This document shows positions 37,446 to 49,300 of a stretch of DNA of 64,000 bases, piece by piece. The stretch lies in NCBI RefSeq assembly GCF_001640805.2, contig NC_066845.1:20772307-20836306 (forward strand). Direction: 5' to 3'. How positions within the stretch are numbered: the stretch's first letter is position 1; every line of letters begins with the position of its first letter. The stretch comes from Lates calcarifer (taxonomy: Eukaryota; Chordata; Actinopteri; Centropomidae). Under the pieces are notes generated by a model. It was not told the DNA's origin. It did no database searches and saw only the letters and a program-made list of their open reading frames with translations. The position numbers were made by a program, and so were the translations under genes.

Positions 37446-38669
37446 ATAATAATATTGTTATAGTAAAAATAATGATGTACCCATCAGCCTGTTTAATGAG
37501 GAACTGCCAAAATGGAGCTTGAGATAACCTTCAAACACAACTGTTTGAAGCGATCTCTTTGCAGTTGTTTGCGCCACACCAAAGTTCTAGACCTAATCCT
37601 AAGAATAGCACAAATACACAGGTGTCATAAAGTTAGCAAACTATTTCAGTAACGTGAGTAATGTCAATCTAACTTTTGCTAACATTACGCACTGTATGCT
37701 TCTGGTCATATCAGCCCTTCTTCCCAAAGTTGCATGGTCATGCTTTAATGTGTGTAGTTTATTGTACTTATTGTATCATAAAATAAAGACACTACAATGG
37801 ACGTAACTATAGAAAACTCAGCAGCACACACTTATGCTGAATGTATCAGTCAAGTAAAGAACAGCAGCAGCAATGTTCTGGTCACACTGGAATGTCATAT
37901 CTAGAAGTAAATCGGAGGAAACTGGTCACTCAACCATGAACATGAAAAGAAAATGTTAATTTGGTCCAAAAGCCAATATGCCAATCTCATTGCAATGAAG
38001 CATTCCGTCTTTTAGCTGTCAGCTCCATCCCATTGATTTATGAATATATCATTTTGTAATTGATTGTGTGGTTTGCTGGAGGCTCTTGTTAATATTTCAC
38101 TTGACCTCTCACCAAATTGGAGTTTATCATCTCTGACAGATGACTCCACTGTGTGGAGGAATGTGAGATGTGAAATGAAAGCTGTTGCTCCACTCCCCAT
38201 TTCATTAAAAATGCAACACAGAACCTGCCAGAGGTGAGTAGTAATGACTAGAAGCACCTGGGTCCTATTCATATATGTTGCCACACTGCTTTGTCTGGGA
38301 AAACTCATATTTTCCATGCCTCATCACCAGGGGTTAGTGCACCTCTTTCCTGTAGAATATAATTAAGATCCAACTGGCAGAAGACTTTTACTCAGATTTC
38401 ATTCGCCTTTATATGTACAAAGAATATTTATGCATGTGCAGTGTACTGTATTTGTAGTATCTAATATGTATGTTCATGTATATTGTATTATGAAATGAGT
38501 GTGAATATATGATATGTAGTACATCCACGTACATGTCAGTGATATGTTATTATGCAATATTTAGAAGAAATTATCATGTAATATACAGGCCATGTGCTTC
38601 CATAACCATTAAAATATGGATAATTCAATCTTCATTAACATCCATTATGAGCATCATCACATTATAATT

Positions 38670-39040
38670 TTGTAAAATGAGATCATATCATGAGGAGGTA
38701 GGAGGAGGAAGGAGAAATGATAGGCCTGTGGCGAAGTGTTCCCCCCAGCAGGGATGGGATGGTTACAAGCGGGTAGATATTATCTCCTCTGACACCCATT
38801 GTGTAGCTGACTCCCTCTGCAGAAGCACAGGCCTGGAAGCATTGTTGGAATTGATTTAGTGAACAGGGCCCAATCTTTGGACACTTTGCTGCTATTGACT
38901 GTAGCTTCAAATCAGAAATTCGAACAGAACTCAGTCGGGGATTTAATTAAAACTCAAAAGAGGGAATGACTGACATTGCGGACAGGGTAGTTGCAAGAAA
39001 TCAATTGTGCAATGCAAATGAGTTTAAAATCCCCCCATGC
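38670..39040. promoter_or_regulatory. Candidate conserved noncoding element with POU octamer
   Basis: The block has a perfect octamer ATGCAAAT at 39012-39019 beside ATCAATTGTGCA (SOX/homeodomain-like spacing is possible), GTAGATATTATCTCC (a palindromic GATA pair near 38775), and some retained CpGs. An A/G-rich stretch precedes it (38690-38720). No repeat is recognised. Octamer plus neighbouring A/T cores is common in neural enhancers, but this is not shown here. Confidence 0.3.
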
Positions 39041-41149
39041 CTTCTGCTTCCATTATTTATTTATCTTTTTTTTTCCTCCACTGCTCTGTGCTGCATTCTT
39101 AACTGGGGGCACCACTCTGTCTTTATTCAGCAATTCAGAGGATAAGCAAATGTTTTTAAGCCCATTACTACAAATGTGGCATTAAGATTTGGATTGTCAC
39201 CCGATTTTCATGTCATTCATAAAAGCCTGTCAAAGATCCAATTACTGTTAATATGGAAAGAGGCTCTTTGTGTTTCTGGGTCCATCTTATTGTTTGCTAG
39301 TGTATTTTTCTTATTCTTGTGGATAACCAGCCAAATGTAAATGAGATGTCAGGATATTTCCAGCACAGCTACAGTGCAGTTTGACAGTACAACATAATTC
39401 AGCTATCTGAAACATCAACAGCAAACGTCAGCAAAGGTTTTGATCTCAGTTTCTCTGAATAAAAGCAGTGGGTCTATCTAGAGTTGCCATTTTACACAGA
39501 TGTTTTTTTTTTTTTTTTTTTTAAATCATACAGGGAGAAACCTATCCTAGACAGGGGTTGTTTCTTTTCTAACTATTCCTATTATTTTCTCCACATTGAG
39601 AATCACTAACTGAAGACAAAGTAGACAAGGTAGGATGAAGAAAAGTGAAAAAAGTGAGGAAAAAGGCAAAAATTACTGTCGCCTAGCAACGGCAGCTCAC
39701 AATTTTCGCTTTGCTTATTGTAGTCTGGCAAGCTTGAATGGGCATATTGCTCGGGAGAGATGTTATTTCAACTCAGCTGTACAGATAGAGAATAGATGAT
39801 TGACAGTTCTCTTCACTCCAAGATCAGCAGCTACATCTCATTGGATGAAGGCACGTCTCTCCAAGCTGCCATTGGTGCTTACTTTTGAGTGGGGGGTGGG
39901 GGGTGGGTGCATGGCAGCTGTTTTTTTTTCTAAATTATCCACCAAAATAGGTTTTTAGGGAAACTGAAGGAAAAAAAAACTGGAACAAAAAATAAGCACA
40001 GTCACAATTTAAACTGAATAATGTTTTGGACTGTATCAGCAATGGATTAATTGACTGTGTGATGCAAAAAATATTCTCTCTTAGAGAGAATTATTGGCTG
40101 AATCTGCTGTTTCCCTCAGTCCTATACAGTGGTTTAGTTTTAGTGGGATATTTCCCAAGGGAGTTGGTGGAGAAGAAAAGCAAAGTGAATATTGGACTGA
40201 CATTCAGTAAGTAACACGACTCCAGTAACATGACTCTGAATGAATGCTGTTTCTGCTGGATGAGTAAGAAGAAAATAGTTTGCTTGTATGTTAGCTGCAA
40301 CAATTTTCTAAGGTGATAATATGTCAGATATTGTGTTGTGTTGTGAACCTAAACATAAATAAATGAATAACCTTTTAGGTTTGCTCATTAGTTTTGTACA
40401 TATGTGATACAGAAGTGACTCATCTCTACTGTTCTTTACAGTTTGACAGCATAACATTATTCAGCGGAAACAATAAATGTCAGGATTTAAACTCAGTCAC
40501 TTAAAATGAGAGCAGCGGGTTTAATCTAGAGTTGCCATTTTGAACAAATGTTAATGTTATCATGAAATGAAAACTGTAAATGTCAAAGCAGTAGACATAT
40601 GGAGATTAAAAATTTTAAACAGATATATTAGTAAATGGAATACTAAACAGTAAAATGTAAAATACATTTTGTGATTCAGTTTTAAAATTCATTCATTAAT
40701 TCATCATAGACGGACTGAATAAAGAATGAACTCTGAGAATATTCCTCCTCAACCAAAATTATTGTTTTTTAAGTGTTGTATGTGAATATGTATGTACTGA
40801 TTATATTTTCTCTCTCTATTTTTCTCTGCTGTGTCAAATATTAACTGAAATTACTGTATAATGAAAATGCAATACAATATTTACATTGCAAAATAGAATA
40901 ATTAGTTAATTTAATGACAGTACTATTTCTTAATAATTTAAATGCAAATGATAGAATCAATTTATAATTGTTTTTAAAATGTATTAATTCTGTAATTGTG
41001 ATTAAAAGTTTTTTTTTGTTTGCTTTTTTGCCCCCCGTTGGAAATTCTTTTAAAACATAATAAACATGAACACTGCACTGAACATCATCAGTCTAACACT
41101 GCTATTCTCCACAGATCAGACAAACAATGATAGAAATTCATCTGAGTTG

Positions 41150-41420
41150 TTCATGTTGCTGTGGCCAGGCCAAAATATGACTACAATTCAGCGAGGTTAC
41201 TGCTGGTGGCACATTCCTGGCTAAATGGTCATTATCATAAATATGTGGAAAGTTCTTTTCATTGCAATTACCATGCAGATTTCTACTAAATAATGTCCAG
41301 TGAAAAGGGCCAGCCTTGACCCTGATCACCTTCCCAGCAGCTAATAGTGTGTAATCATTGATAATTGGCAGCCAACAGCATTTACAAAAGGGCCAGTGAT
41401 TAATGCTAATTAAGAATGGA
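41150..41420. promoter_or_regulatory. Candidate conserved noncoding element, TAAT-rich
   Basis: Immediately before the TG microsatellite lies a repeat-free block with GGTCATTATCATAAATATG, TTGCAATTACCATGC, GTAATCATTGATAATTGGC (about 41352-41370) and GTGATTAATGCTAATTAAG (about 41396-41414). The density of homeodomain-type cores is high. Inferred, untested. Confidence 0.35.
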
Positions 41421-41422
41421 AA

Positions 41423-41423
<1 letters not shown>

Positions 41424-41469
<46 letters not shown>
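41424..41469. repeat. (TG)23 microsatellite
   Basis: Perfect TG dinucleotides over 46 bp. In the unc5d transcript direction this is (CA)23, a potential binding site for hnRNP L-type proteins. Confidence 0.98.
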
Positions 41470-41474
<5 letters not shown>

Positions 41475-44400
41475 ATGTACGAGTGAATACTTGTGCATCT
41501 GACCTTGCCTGTTCTCTGAGCCCAGTCACAGCAGCTGAGCTCAGCCCTACCAACCAGCCTACTGCAATCAAATATGCTGTTTCAAAGGTGGCTGGGCTGC
41601 AGCCTGCCTGCTTAAACACTGCTCCTGCATCACACATGAAGAAAGAAAAGCTGACAGTGGGAGATAAAGAAAGGGGGAGAGAGAGGGAGGAGGGGGGGGA
41701 GTGGTCTCTGAATACCCTGATCTCTCCTGTGGATCTGTTGATGTCTCCACTCTCTGAGGAGTAGTGCCGAGTCAGCACAGAATTGAATGACAGACAGCGA
41801 GACAGACTGAAATCTGGGAAAGGGTGTCTGAGATTGCATCCATAAGAGGAGAAAAAAGGCAGGCTTTTTGTTATGCCACAGCTGTCAAACCAAGGAGATG
41901 AGAAATGCAGCTTTATTTGCAGTTTGCTTTTCTTACTGACACTGACCCCACAATTAGGACAGTAAAAGATAAAAGCACCTCCAAAAATGCCAGTGCTGGT
42001 ATTAAATACATCAAGTTTTTATAGTCTTGTCTATACTGACTTTACATGCATATTAGTATCCTAGTTATTAGCCATATCCCATTTTTGAGCATATTCATTA
42101 TATGATGCTTACATGGAAAACAAAGTTACCTGGTCATTCATATTCCTGTATACAAAATTAGAATGTAATATAAGTTTCCAGTTCCTGTCATTTCAATACC
42201 ATTGAATTATCTTGTTGAGGATGAACTGACGCTGTCTGCTGGATTGGCGTCTCCATCTTGTCACCAATAAATAAAGACAAGAGCCACAAGCAACTCTCAA
42301 CATCACAGGTGTAGAGTTGAATATGGCTGGGAGTAACATTTCTCTACCACTTTTAAGGTTGTGCTGATTTTTACCAATTGAAAATGATCTTGTCATTTTA
42401 AGTGCTTATACTGTTACAGGTTAGATCTATGTTGCCAGATTTGTGTGTTTTCTGCAAATGTGAGCTATTATAAGGGAGAGTGGAAGAGCAAGATGATACC
42501 TCAGGCAACCCTCAGGTGGTATCCACTACTGTTGGTTAGCTGCAACAGCTGGCCGTATGGCTGCAAACTGAAATCAGTGTTGACTTTGATGGAGTTAGTA
42601 TGATAGTTTTAAGGTTTAAGGTATGTAGAAACCCGAAAACCCTTGTTATTGTTGACACCTGTGGCCATTAAGTAAACTGCAGTCTGTGTCCTGTTGCTCT
42701 CATGTGTTCTCAGCACTCCATAAGTAGAGGGCATGAACATCCATAAAGTTCTTATTGTCCCTGTCAGTCTCTTAACCAGCTCTCACTGTTTGCATGCATG
42801 ACTCAAAGTCCAATCATGGTGTTAACGTTACAGAGCTGCAACTTTGCTACACTGCAGAGATCAGGCATTGGTTTGTTAGCTGGTGCAGTAATTATGTAAT
42901 GGCAAGCTTGTCTTTGCAAGCAAGATTTACCAGCCAGATCAGCCCCAGAGTTTGGATGAATTAGCAGATGTTATCCACTCAGTACAGTAGTTTGCTACCG
43001 ATTTGTCTATGTTAGTAGACAAGCTAACGTTAGAAAGCATTAGCCAGCTACAACCACAGTATCGCAATATTTCACAGGCTTTACAGTAATGTTATTTCAC
43101 CCGTCCAATAAAAAGAGAGCCAGCATCCTTCAAGCCGAACAAAGGCTCCTCCATGAACATACTAAAGTTTTCTGTATTTGTTCTTGCATGGATTTTGTGT
43201 TGGTGTATTTTTTGTCCTGGGGGCTGGCTGTTTTGTAACAGCAGTGGACTCCATCTTGAAGCTAACGACAGTGCACTGCCAGTTCTGTGGTGGTGCAGAG
43301 AGACTACTATTGCAGCAGGGCACTCGACCCAAGTCCTTTACGTGGAAATCAGTCTACAGAGTGTTATAGGCAACAGAGAAAGTTGAGGAAGAGCTTATTT
43401 TTATGTCAGGTTACAATCTTTTCACACATTGGCAATAAAAAAGGCAATTATTACATGTCAATTCCTTTAAATTCTAACCTTTTTTGTATTATTTACAGTC
43501 TGCCATCTTCAGAGCCTGAGCAGCTTCAATTTACAGTGATATAAAAGAGTGAAAAATATTTTTTTTTTAAATGACACAAGCAGTTTGTCAATCATCAGTA
43601 TTACTGCCAATTAATTTTCTTTTATTTATTCCCTAAATCTGTTGACATTTCTAGTATATCCTTAACTTATCTGCAAAACATTCACTGTCAACATAACTGA
43701 CTGTTAGTCCTTTCCTCTGTTGAAGAGTGCTTTGCTGAAATTGTAAAGTGATCTTTGTTGAAATTTAGGAAGTTGTAATAAAGTCAAAATTTTAATGAAA
43801 TGTTTTTGTGGGTTTATCTCCTTAAAAGGATCTGAGATGATGATTTCTGTGCTACATTTCCCTGAATCAACACTGTGCTCTATTCCAACAGACACAGAGA
43901 AGCAAACTCAGAGCAAAACATATTTTTGTGCAGTTAACTTCTTTATTTAACATGCACAGGAAGTCATTAATCTGAGAACCGGTTCGCTTCAGTAAATTTT
44001 AAACAGCTGTGCCTGTTAATTTGAAAATATAATATTGCGGTGAACAGGTTTCTGCATGATGCCACTGCAGTCCACACCCAACCCATGCGTTTTCAGAGAG
44101 AACAAATTGCCACAATGACTGCTACTATGGAAAATGTTGATTTCTTCAGTGTTAAATTACATTCCTTTATTTTAATGCTTTGTTTTCAATGCTTCTTTGT
44201 TTTCTAAGCTTCCACAGAGAAACTGAGCTGAACTTCCTCTACAAAATTTTCATCCTGAACTTGTCATCTTTGACCTTCATGCCAGGTCCGCATACTACTT
44301 AATGTCAGGGAGAGTGGCAGCCATGCTGTGAGGAACAATCTGTCTTTTAAAGGTGGTTTAAGAGCTGAATAGGATTCCTCTACCATGACAGACAAAGATG

Positions 44401-46639
44401 TTCTCAAGACAAGGCTTTAAGAACCCTCAATAAAAAATATGCTTCCCTCATGTTGGTGTGGATAACTTTGCCAAAGGTTTTACTCCACTTTACTGACACT
44501 TAACAAGAGCCTGGAGAGAATCCCACTTATTCAACATTACCTCTCCACTGGAGGCCTTATTATCTTCCATAGAGAAGCTGATGAAAGGCCCCAGAGACAG
44601 ATACAGTATGGGGGGAAGACAAGTTTCAGCACTGACATGGTTAATACTGTCAAACCAGAAATGCTGTATGTTTGATGGACTGGATTAAAAAAAAATACCG
44701 TATTCTCTATACAGGGTAAACAGGTATTACAAGTTTATCGGAGCAATTAGAACAGCTTCCCCAGTGACAAGCTCAGATTTAATTCATGTCTTCTACATCT
44801 CACCCAGTCAGAGTTTGGGCCAATACCAACTTTGCAATTCTGCAATTCTGTGAGTGTCCAAAAACAAGCCTTTGGTAGACTGAGGCGAAGAAACAAGAAA
44901 GTCTACACCAACGTTTGGCACAGTGAGTCTTGTCTCAGCCCTGTGGAGCTTGTTTGAAGTAGCAACTGATGTGCTGTTATTTATGCAGAGCAAGACCACA
45001 GAGACCACAAGCAGAGCACTGTGTGACCCACATTCAGCAGACTTGAAAGTGCTGCTCATTGCCAAGTTTAACAGAGGGCAAAAGGCTGTTTCATCTAGAC
45101 TGCTCATCCTGGGCTGCCAGTCTATAAAAATTCAGAGCCCCCAAATCCTTCACGACAAACAGGAAATGAACAATGATCTTTCAAAACTTGTAAGTCTGCT
45201 TTATAGGGGAAACTTTGTGGTTCTTTTTGATTTTGGTTACATCTTTGGTGCTAGAGGTTTTTGCTTTGTTGTGTAGCCACATATAAACTGGAATACAAAT
45301 TCTATGTCAGTTTTGTGCCAGAGTTATAATACAGTAAATCACTAGTAAATCACTCAAATATGCTAAACATGAACCAACACACTGCAGTGGGTCTCCCAGT
45401 CTTGGTTGAGATGTACTTACTTACTGTACTGATTGTTATTCTGTCTGTATAATGCTATTTATTGTCTGTCCCATAGTAGGGATTCCTGGTCATTCAAACT
45501 TCCTGATTCATTTTTTAAAACATATATACCACTGTTGAAGATGACAGGACGGGTCATTTGTTCAAACATTTAAATGACCTATGTTTAGGTTTTCTACAAA
45601 AATTCCTCTTGTGTCATGTATATTTTGTAATTCAGCAACAAAGACAGAGAAAGAGAGACATTATATTCTGCAACACAACTTCTTAGGGAAGTATTCTGCT
45701 TTGATACTGGAGACTATTGTTGCATGCTGTCCCCTACCAACAGAGAATGTTTGTAAAAGACATCTTTACCCTGAGTTAAAAGCAATAACAATAAATACTT
45801 TCATAATAGCAATGTATTTTAACGACAATGTCAATGAGAGGCTTCATTGGATGTACACAAAAAGTGTGTTTTCATTGTCAATTGAGTTTTTTGCTTTTGT
45901 AGATAAAAGTTTCCACTCAAGTTTTTTAATGCCCAAATTAAAGATACACGTGAAAACCAATGGATGGAAATCCACCTTGTTGGGGGTCCTGTGCTGTGGA
46001 CAGTAAATCATCACTATCTGCCAGCTTTGCAAATCTGCTGTGCACCTGCAAAGGCTACAGGAAAAGAAACTGTAGATGTGACAGGGAAAAAAAAATAAAT
46101 GTAAAAAAAGATAGCTAGATAAATTAATAAAAACACAGTGACATGATGAATGCGCTAGTAGAAGAATCCTCCATGTTTTTTAAGTGAAATATTTTCATTT
46201 GTGTCTTCCCCTGCTTAGACCAACTGAATGGCACAGACACACACTCACACCAATCCAAAATAATGCATAATGTTTTGCACTGCTGGCATGGTGTGTATAC
46301 CTTCATTCATTTTCTAAATCTTCTGTTATTTGACCTTGTGTGTTTTTTTTAAGTAGTGAGCTCTTCTGAAAGATGCAAAGGACAAGGAGAGGAGGAATAC
46401 AGTTAAGAATGTATTATGTATTATTTATCTTTTACAAACTGTGCAGTTTGTAGAGTTAGAACTGGTGTCAGTGCTGGTATCCATGCCAGCAGCTGCAGAA
46501 CCAATACAGGCTACATCAGCTGCCTGTTCATTACCAGTCTTATTTTCAGTCAATACATTACATTTTGGAAAGACAGAAAATAATTTGCTTTTTGACATCT
46601 TTGCGAGTCCAACACCCCTGGTATTTTGCACACTGTAGT

Positions 46640-46840
46640 GAATCCTCTAGGAACCTTAAATGTCTGTATTTCATGGCAATCCATCCAAAAGTAGTCAAGA
46701 CACCCCAAACCAAAAATGATAACCCTGAGCAGATACGAGATGAAAGGTCTGGGGATCCATCCAATACCTTAATAGCTGTGGAGGTTTTTCAGTCAAAGTT
46801 GTGGGCTGACTGACTGGCAAGCCAACCAACACTTGAGCCA
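46640..46840 (-). repeat. Reversed copy of the TTTATGACCAAATA repeat family
   Basis: AATCCTCTAGGAACCTTAAA, TGTCTGTATTTCATGGCAAT, CCATCCAAAAGTAGTC and TTTTTCAGTCAAAGTTGTGG, GCTGACTGACTGGC follow the family's order on the opposite strand. Open frames overlapping it are artefacts. Confidence 0.6.
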
Positions 46841-48964
46841 TGAGCCATATGGTGTAGCTAAAAACAAACCTCAGAAGTTTATTTGCCAATCAAGGATTCT
46901 TCTGTGACTTGATCGACAAGAATAAACTAGAAGCTGTAAGATTTGTTACAAGGGCTCACCACATCCAAAAAAGTGTTATGTTTTAAAGTAAAGAGCTGGT
47001 TAAAACAGCTGGGAAAATGAACAGGTGTGCATCATTTTTTATTTAGTTCTACACCGAGCACAAGGGCCAACTCAAACTGTGAGGATGTTTCTATCTGCCT
47101 GCTCTTTCATGAGAAGTTTGTTCTCTCTGGGACAACTCAGAACGATCTCTTTCTGCAAGGACATGTACTGACTCAGAATCCTTGGACGTTATGTTTAGCT
47201 ACAGTTTATAGAACTGAAAATTATGAGTCTGGAACATAAAGTTTAATCTGGGTGAAGTACAGCACTGAGATATTAAACATCAAGGGGTTGTTATACAACC
47301 TGGCAGAGATGTTGTACAGTCTGTCCTTTTAAAATTTAATCTAAAAATCAGTTTTTGTGTGGCACATTGCCGTTTAATGATTCTGAATATGTTGCTGAAT
47401 CCATTTTCTACAGAGAGAAAAGCTGGGGATATTGTGATCACTGTTATATCAGACAGTGATGGAGAGAAGTAAAACTTATTTTCTGTTATGTAAATATCAC
47501 ATATTGTTTCAGCAAAGTTTGAAGTGGACTTTTCCCAAAGGGGTCAGGTAGTCACCTAAACAACTGCTGTGTTCCATGCTGTGTTGACAGTGCAAACCAG
47601 GCTTGATTTTCCTCCCCGTACATCATAAGCCAATGTTGGCTGGTAGTCAGAAGGGAATTAATTACATACTCACAGATTCACAGTTCTGACTGCAAACACA
47701 ATGAGTTCAACACAAACAAACACTGGTCAGCATTCATTCCTGCAGATGAATAAAACAACACCAGTCATTATCTACGCCTCTCATCTCTCCTTTGTCTCAA
47801 CTGCTCCACTTTGCCCAGAATTTGCTGACAGCCTTTATGGTGTGGTTCAATATCAGAGACAAAAATGCATCCGATTTCTTTCTCTCAACGATCCTACTGC
47901 CACAAGACGCTCAACTATCATTTAACTCTCTCCCTCGCTAATGAATAAATACATAATGCATCACTGTAATGTGAGGCATTTTCCTGCTGAATAGCCCAGA
48001 TTGAAATAAACAGGTTATGATTAAACCAATAAAATCCTTCTTTGTCAGGTTTTGTCTCTGCCATAAACTTAAATGCATGTTGATGATCAAACAAAAATGC
48101 TGCTGTGTGATTGTATACCATTGTTGCACAATCAGAAAATGGAAATGATCACAATCTTGCTCTTTTAGTGCTCTTACAGCCTGAAACACAAGGCTCATTA
48201 CAGAAAGGCTAAATGAATATCATTAGATCTTCCTCATTTCATTCTGCTTGACTTACTAGGAAAAGCAAGGCCTTTGTATTCAGCTGAATTAACAATATGA
48301 CATCACTGTGCACGCCATGTTATAGTGACCTATCTTCATATTTAACAATCAATCAAACCTTAAATAATATTACAAAATTATCATTTAACTAGATTTTGTT
48401 GGTGTCTCTCAAAAAATATTTTTATGTTAATAACAGATCAAATGGCTGTTCATCAAGAAAAGTTGGTTGTAATGACTGAGCCACAAAGAACCTCACTCAG
48501 CTCTGCAGCTTTACAAGGCATTTTAAAAGTTCCTTGTGGAGTTTTAGACCTGTACTATGGAGTTGATTTTCCATGAGTGCATCCTGTTTTGTTTATCTCA
48601 TGCATGGTGTCAGTAATACGGTGGTGGGAACATGTTAAGACATGCTGCAATGCACCTGCAAGAGCAGGGAAGAAGAAGACAATAAAATAGTAAACATGGA
48701 TGTAAACAATGCAGGATTTAACACAGGAAGGAAATGCACGCAATGCATTTGTTAGATCTTCAGGGTACACACAGTTTGTTTGGGTGAGTAATACTAAATA
48801 AAAACATAACTTTTGTTTGCTTACAAGAAAACTCCACAGCCTTTAAGTTATGTTCTGTTTTACCTTGTTTACAGCAGCAGCAGGCAGGAAAAACCTCTGA
48901 TAAATGCACTCTGCACTACCTGTCCAGCACCAAATGACAGACACAGTTAGCAACTACCTGAGGG

Positions 48965-49300
48965 CTGTGCTACAAAGGGATTTTAACCTACTATGATTTA
49001 AGTCAGGGTTATCAGGGGTAGTCGGGGGTTAACAAACCCTGGTTACCTAAACTGGTATAATGGTATAAACAGTGGTTAAGATGTTGGTCTGTTCAGTTGG
49101 TGTTAACCAGAGTTTGTGCGTGTGCATGAAAGGGCCGTGTTCAGCAATGCAAGCGGAGAGTTGTGGCATAATGGCTCATGCACCATATTTCTCAGATGAA
49201 GAATGCATGTTGATCCAGTTGGTTTATGGGGAATTTGAAGAAACTCTTATGGCAACACCATGACTGCCAATAAAGCCAGGGAGGACCTAAATTCCTAAAT
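48965..49300 (+). pseudogene. PIF/Harbinger-type element remnant with Myb-like domain start
   Basis: From 49171 the frame reads MAHAPYFSDEECMLIQLVYG then EFEETLMAT. After a frameshift near 49255 it continues as TMTANKAREDLNS. The pattern F-(S/T)-x-x-E-x-x-x-L-(I/L)-x-x-V/Y-x-E plus N-T-x-x-A-N-K-A-R-E-D is typical of the Myb/SANT-like (Myb_DNA-bind_5) domain in Harbinger-derived proteins of vertebrates. The upstream block with GTTAACAAACCCTGGTTACC (49029-49048) resembles the terminal or 5' region of such an element. It is frameshifted and truncated; no DDE nuclease gene follows. Confidence 0.5.

Noticed and set aside
45581..46006. 141-codon plus-strand frame with a CIFC...H...H arrangement like a zinc finger
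   Set aside because: One loose C2H2-like spacing with no linker, no second finger and AT-driven composition. Not enough to call a gene or transposon protein.
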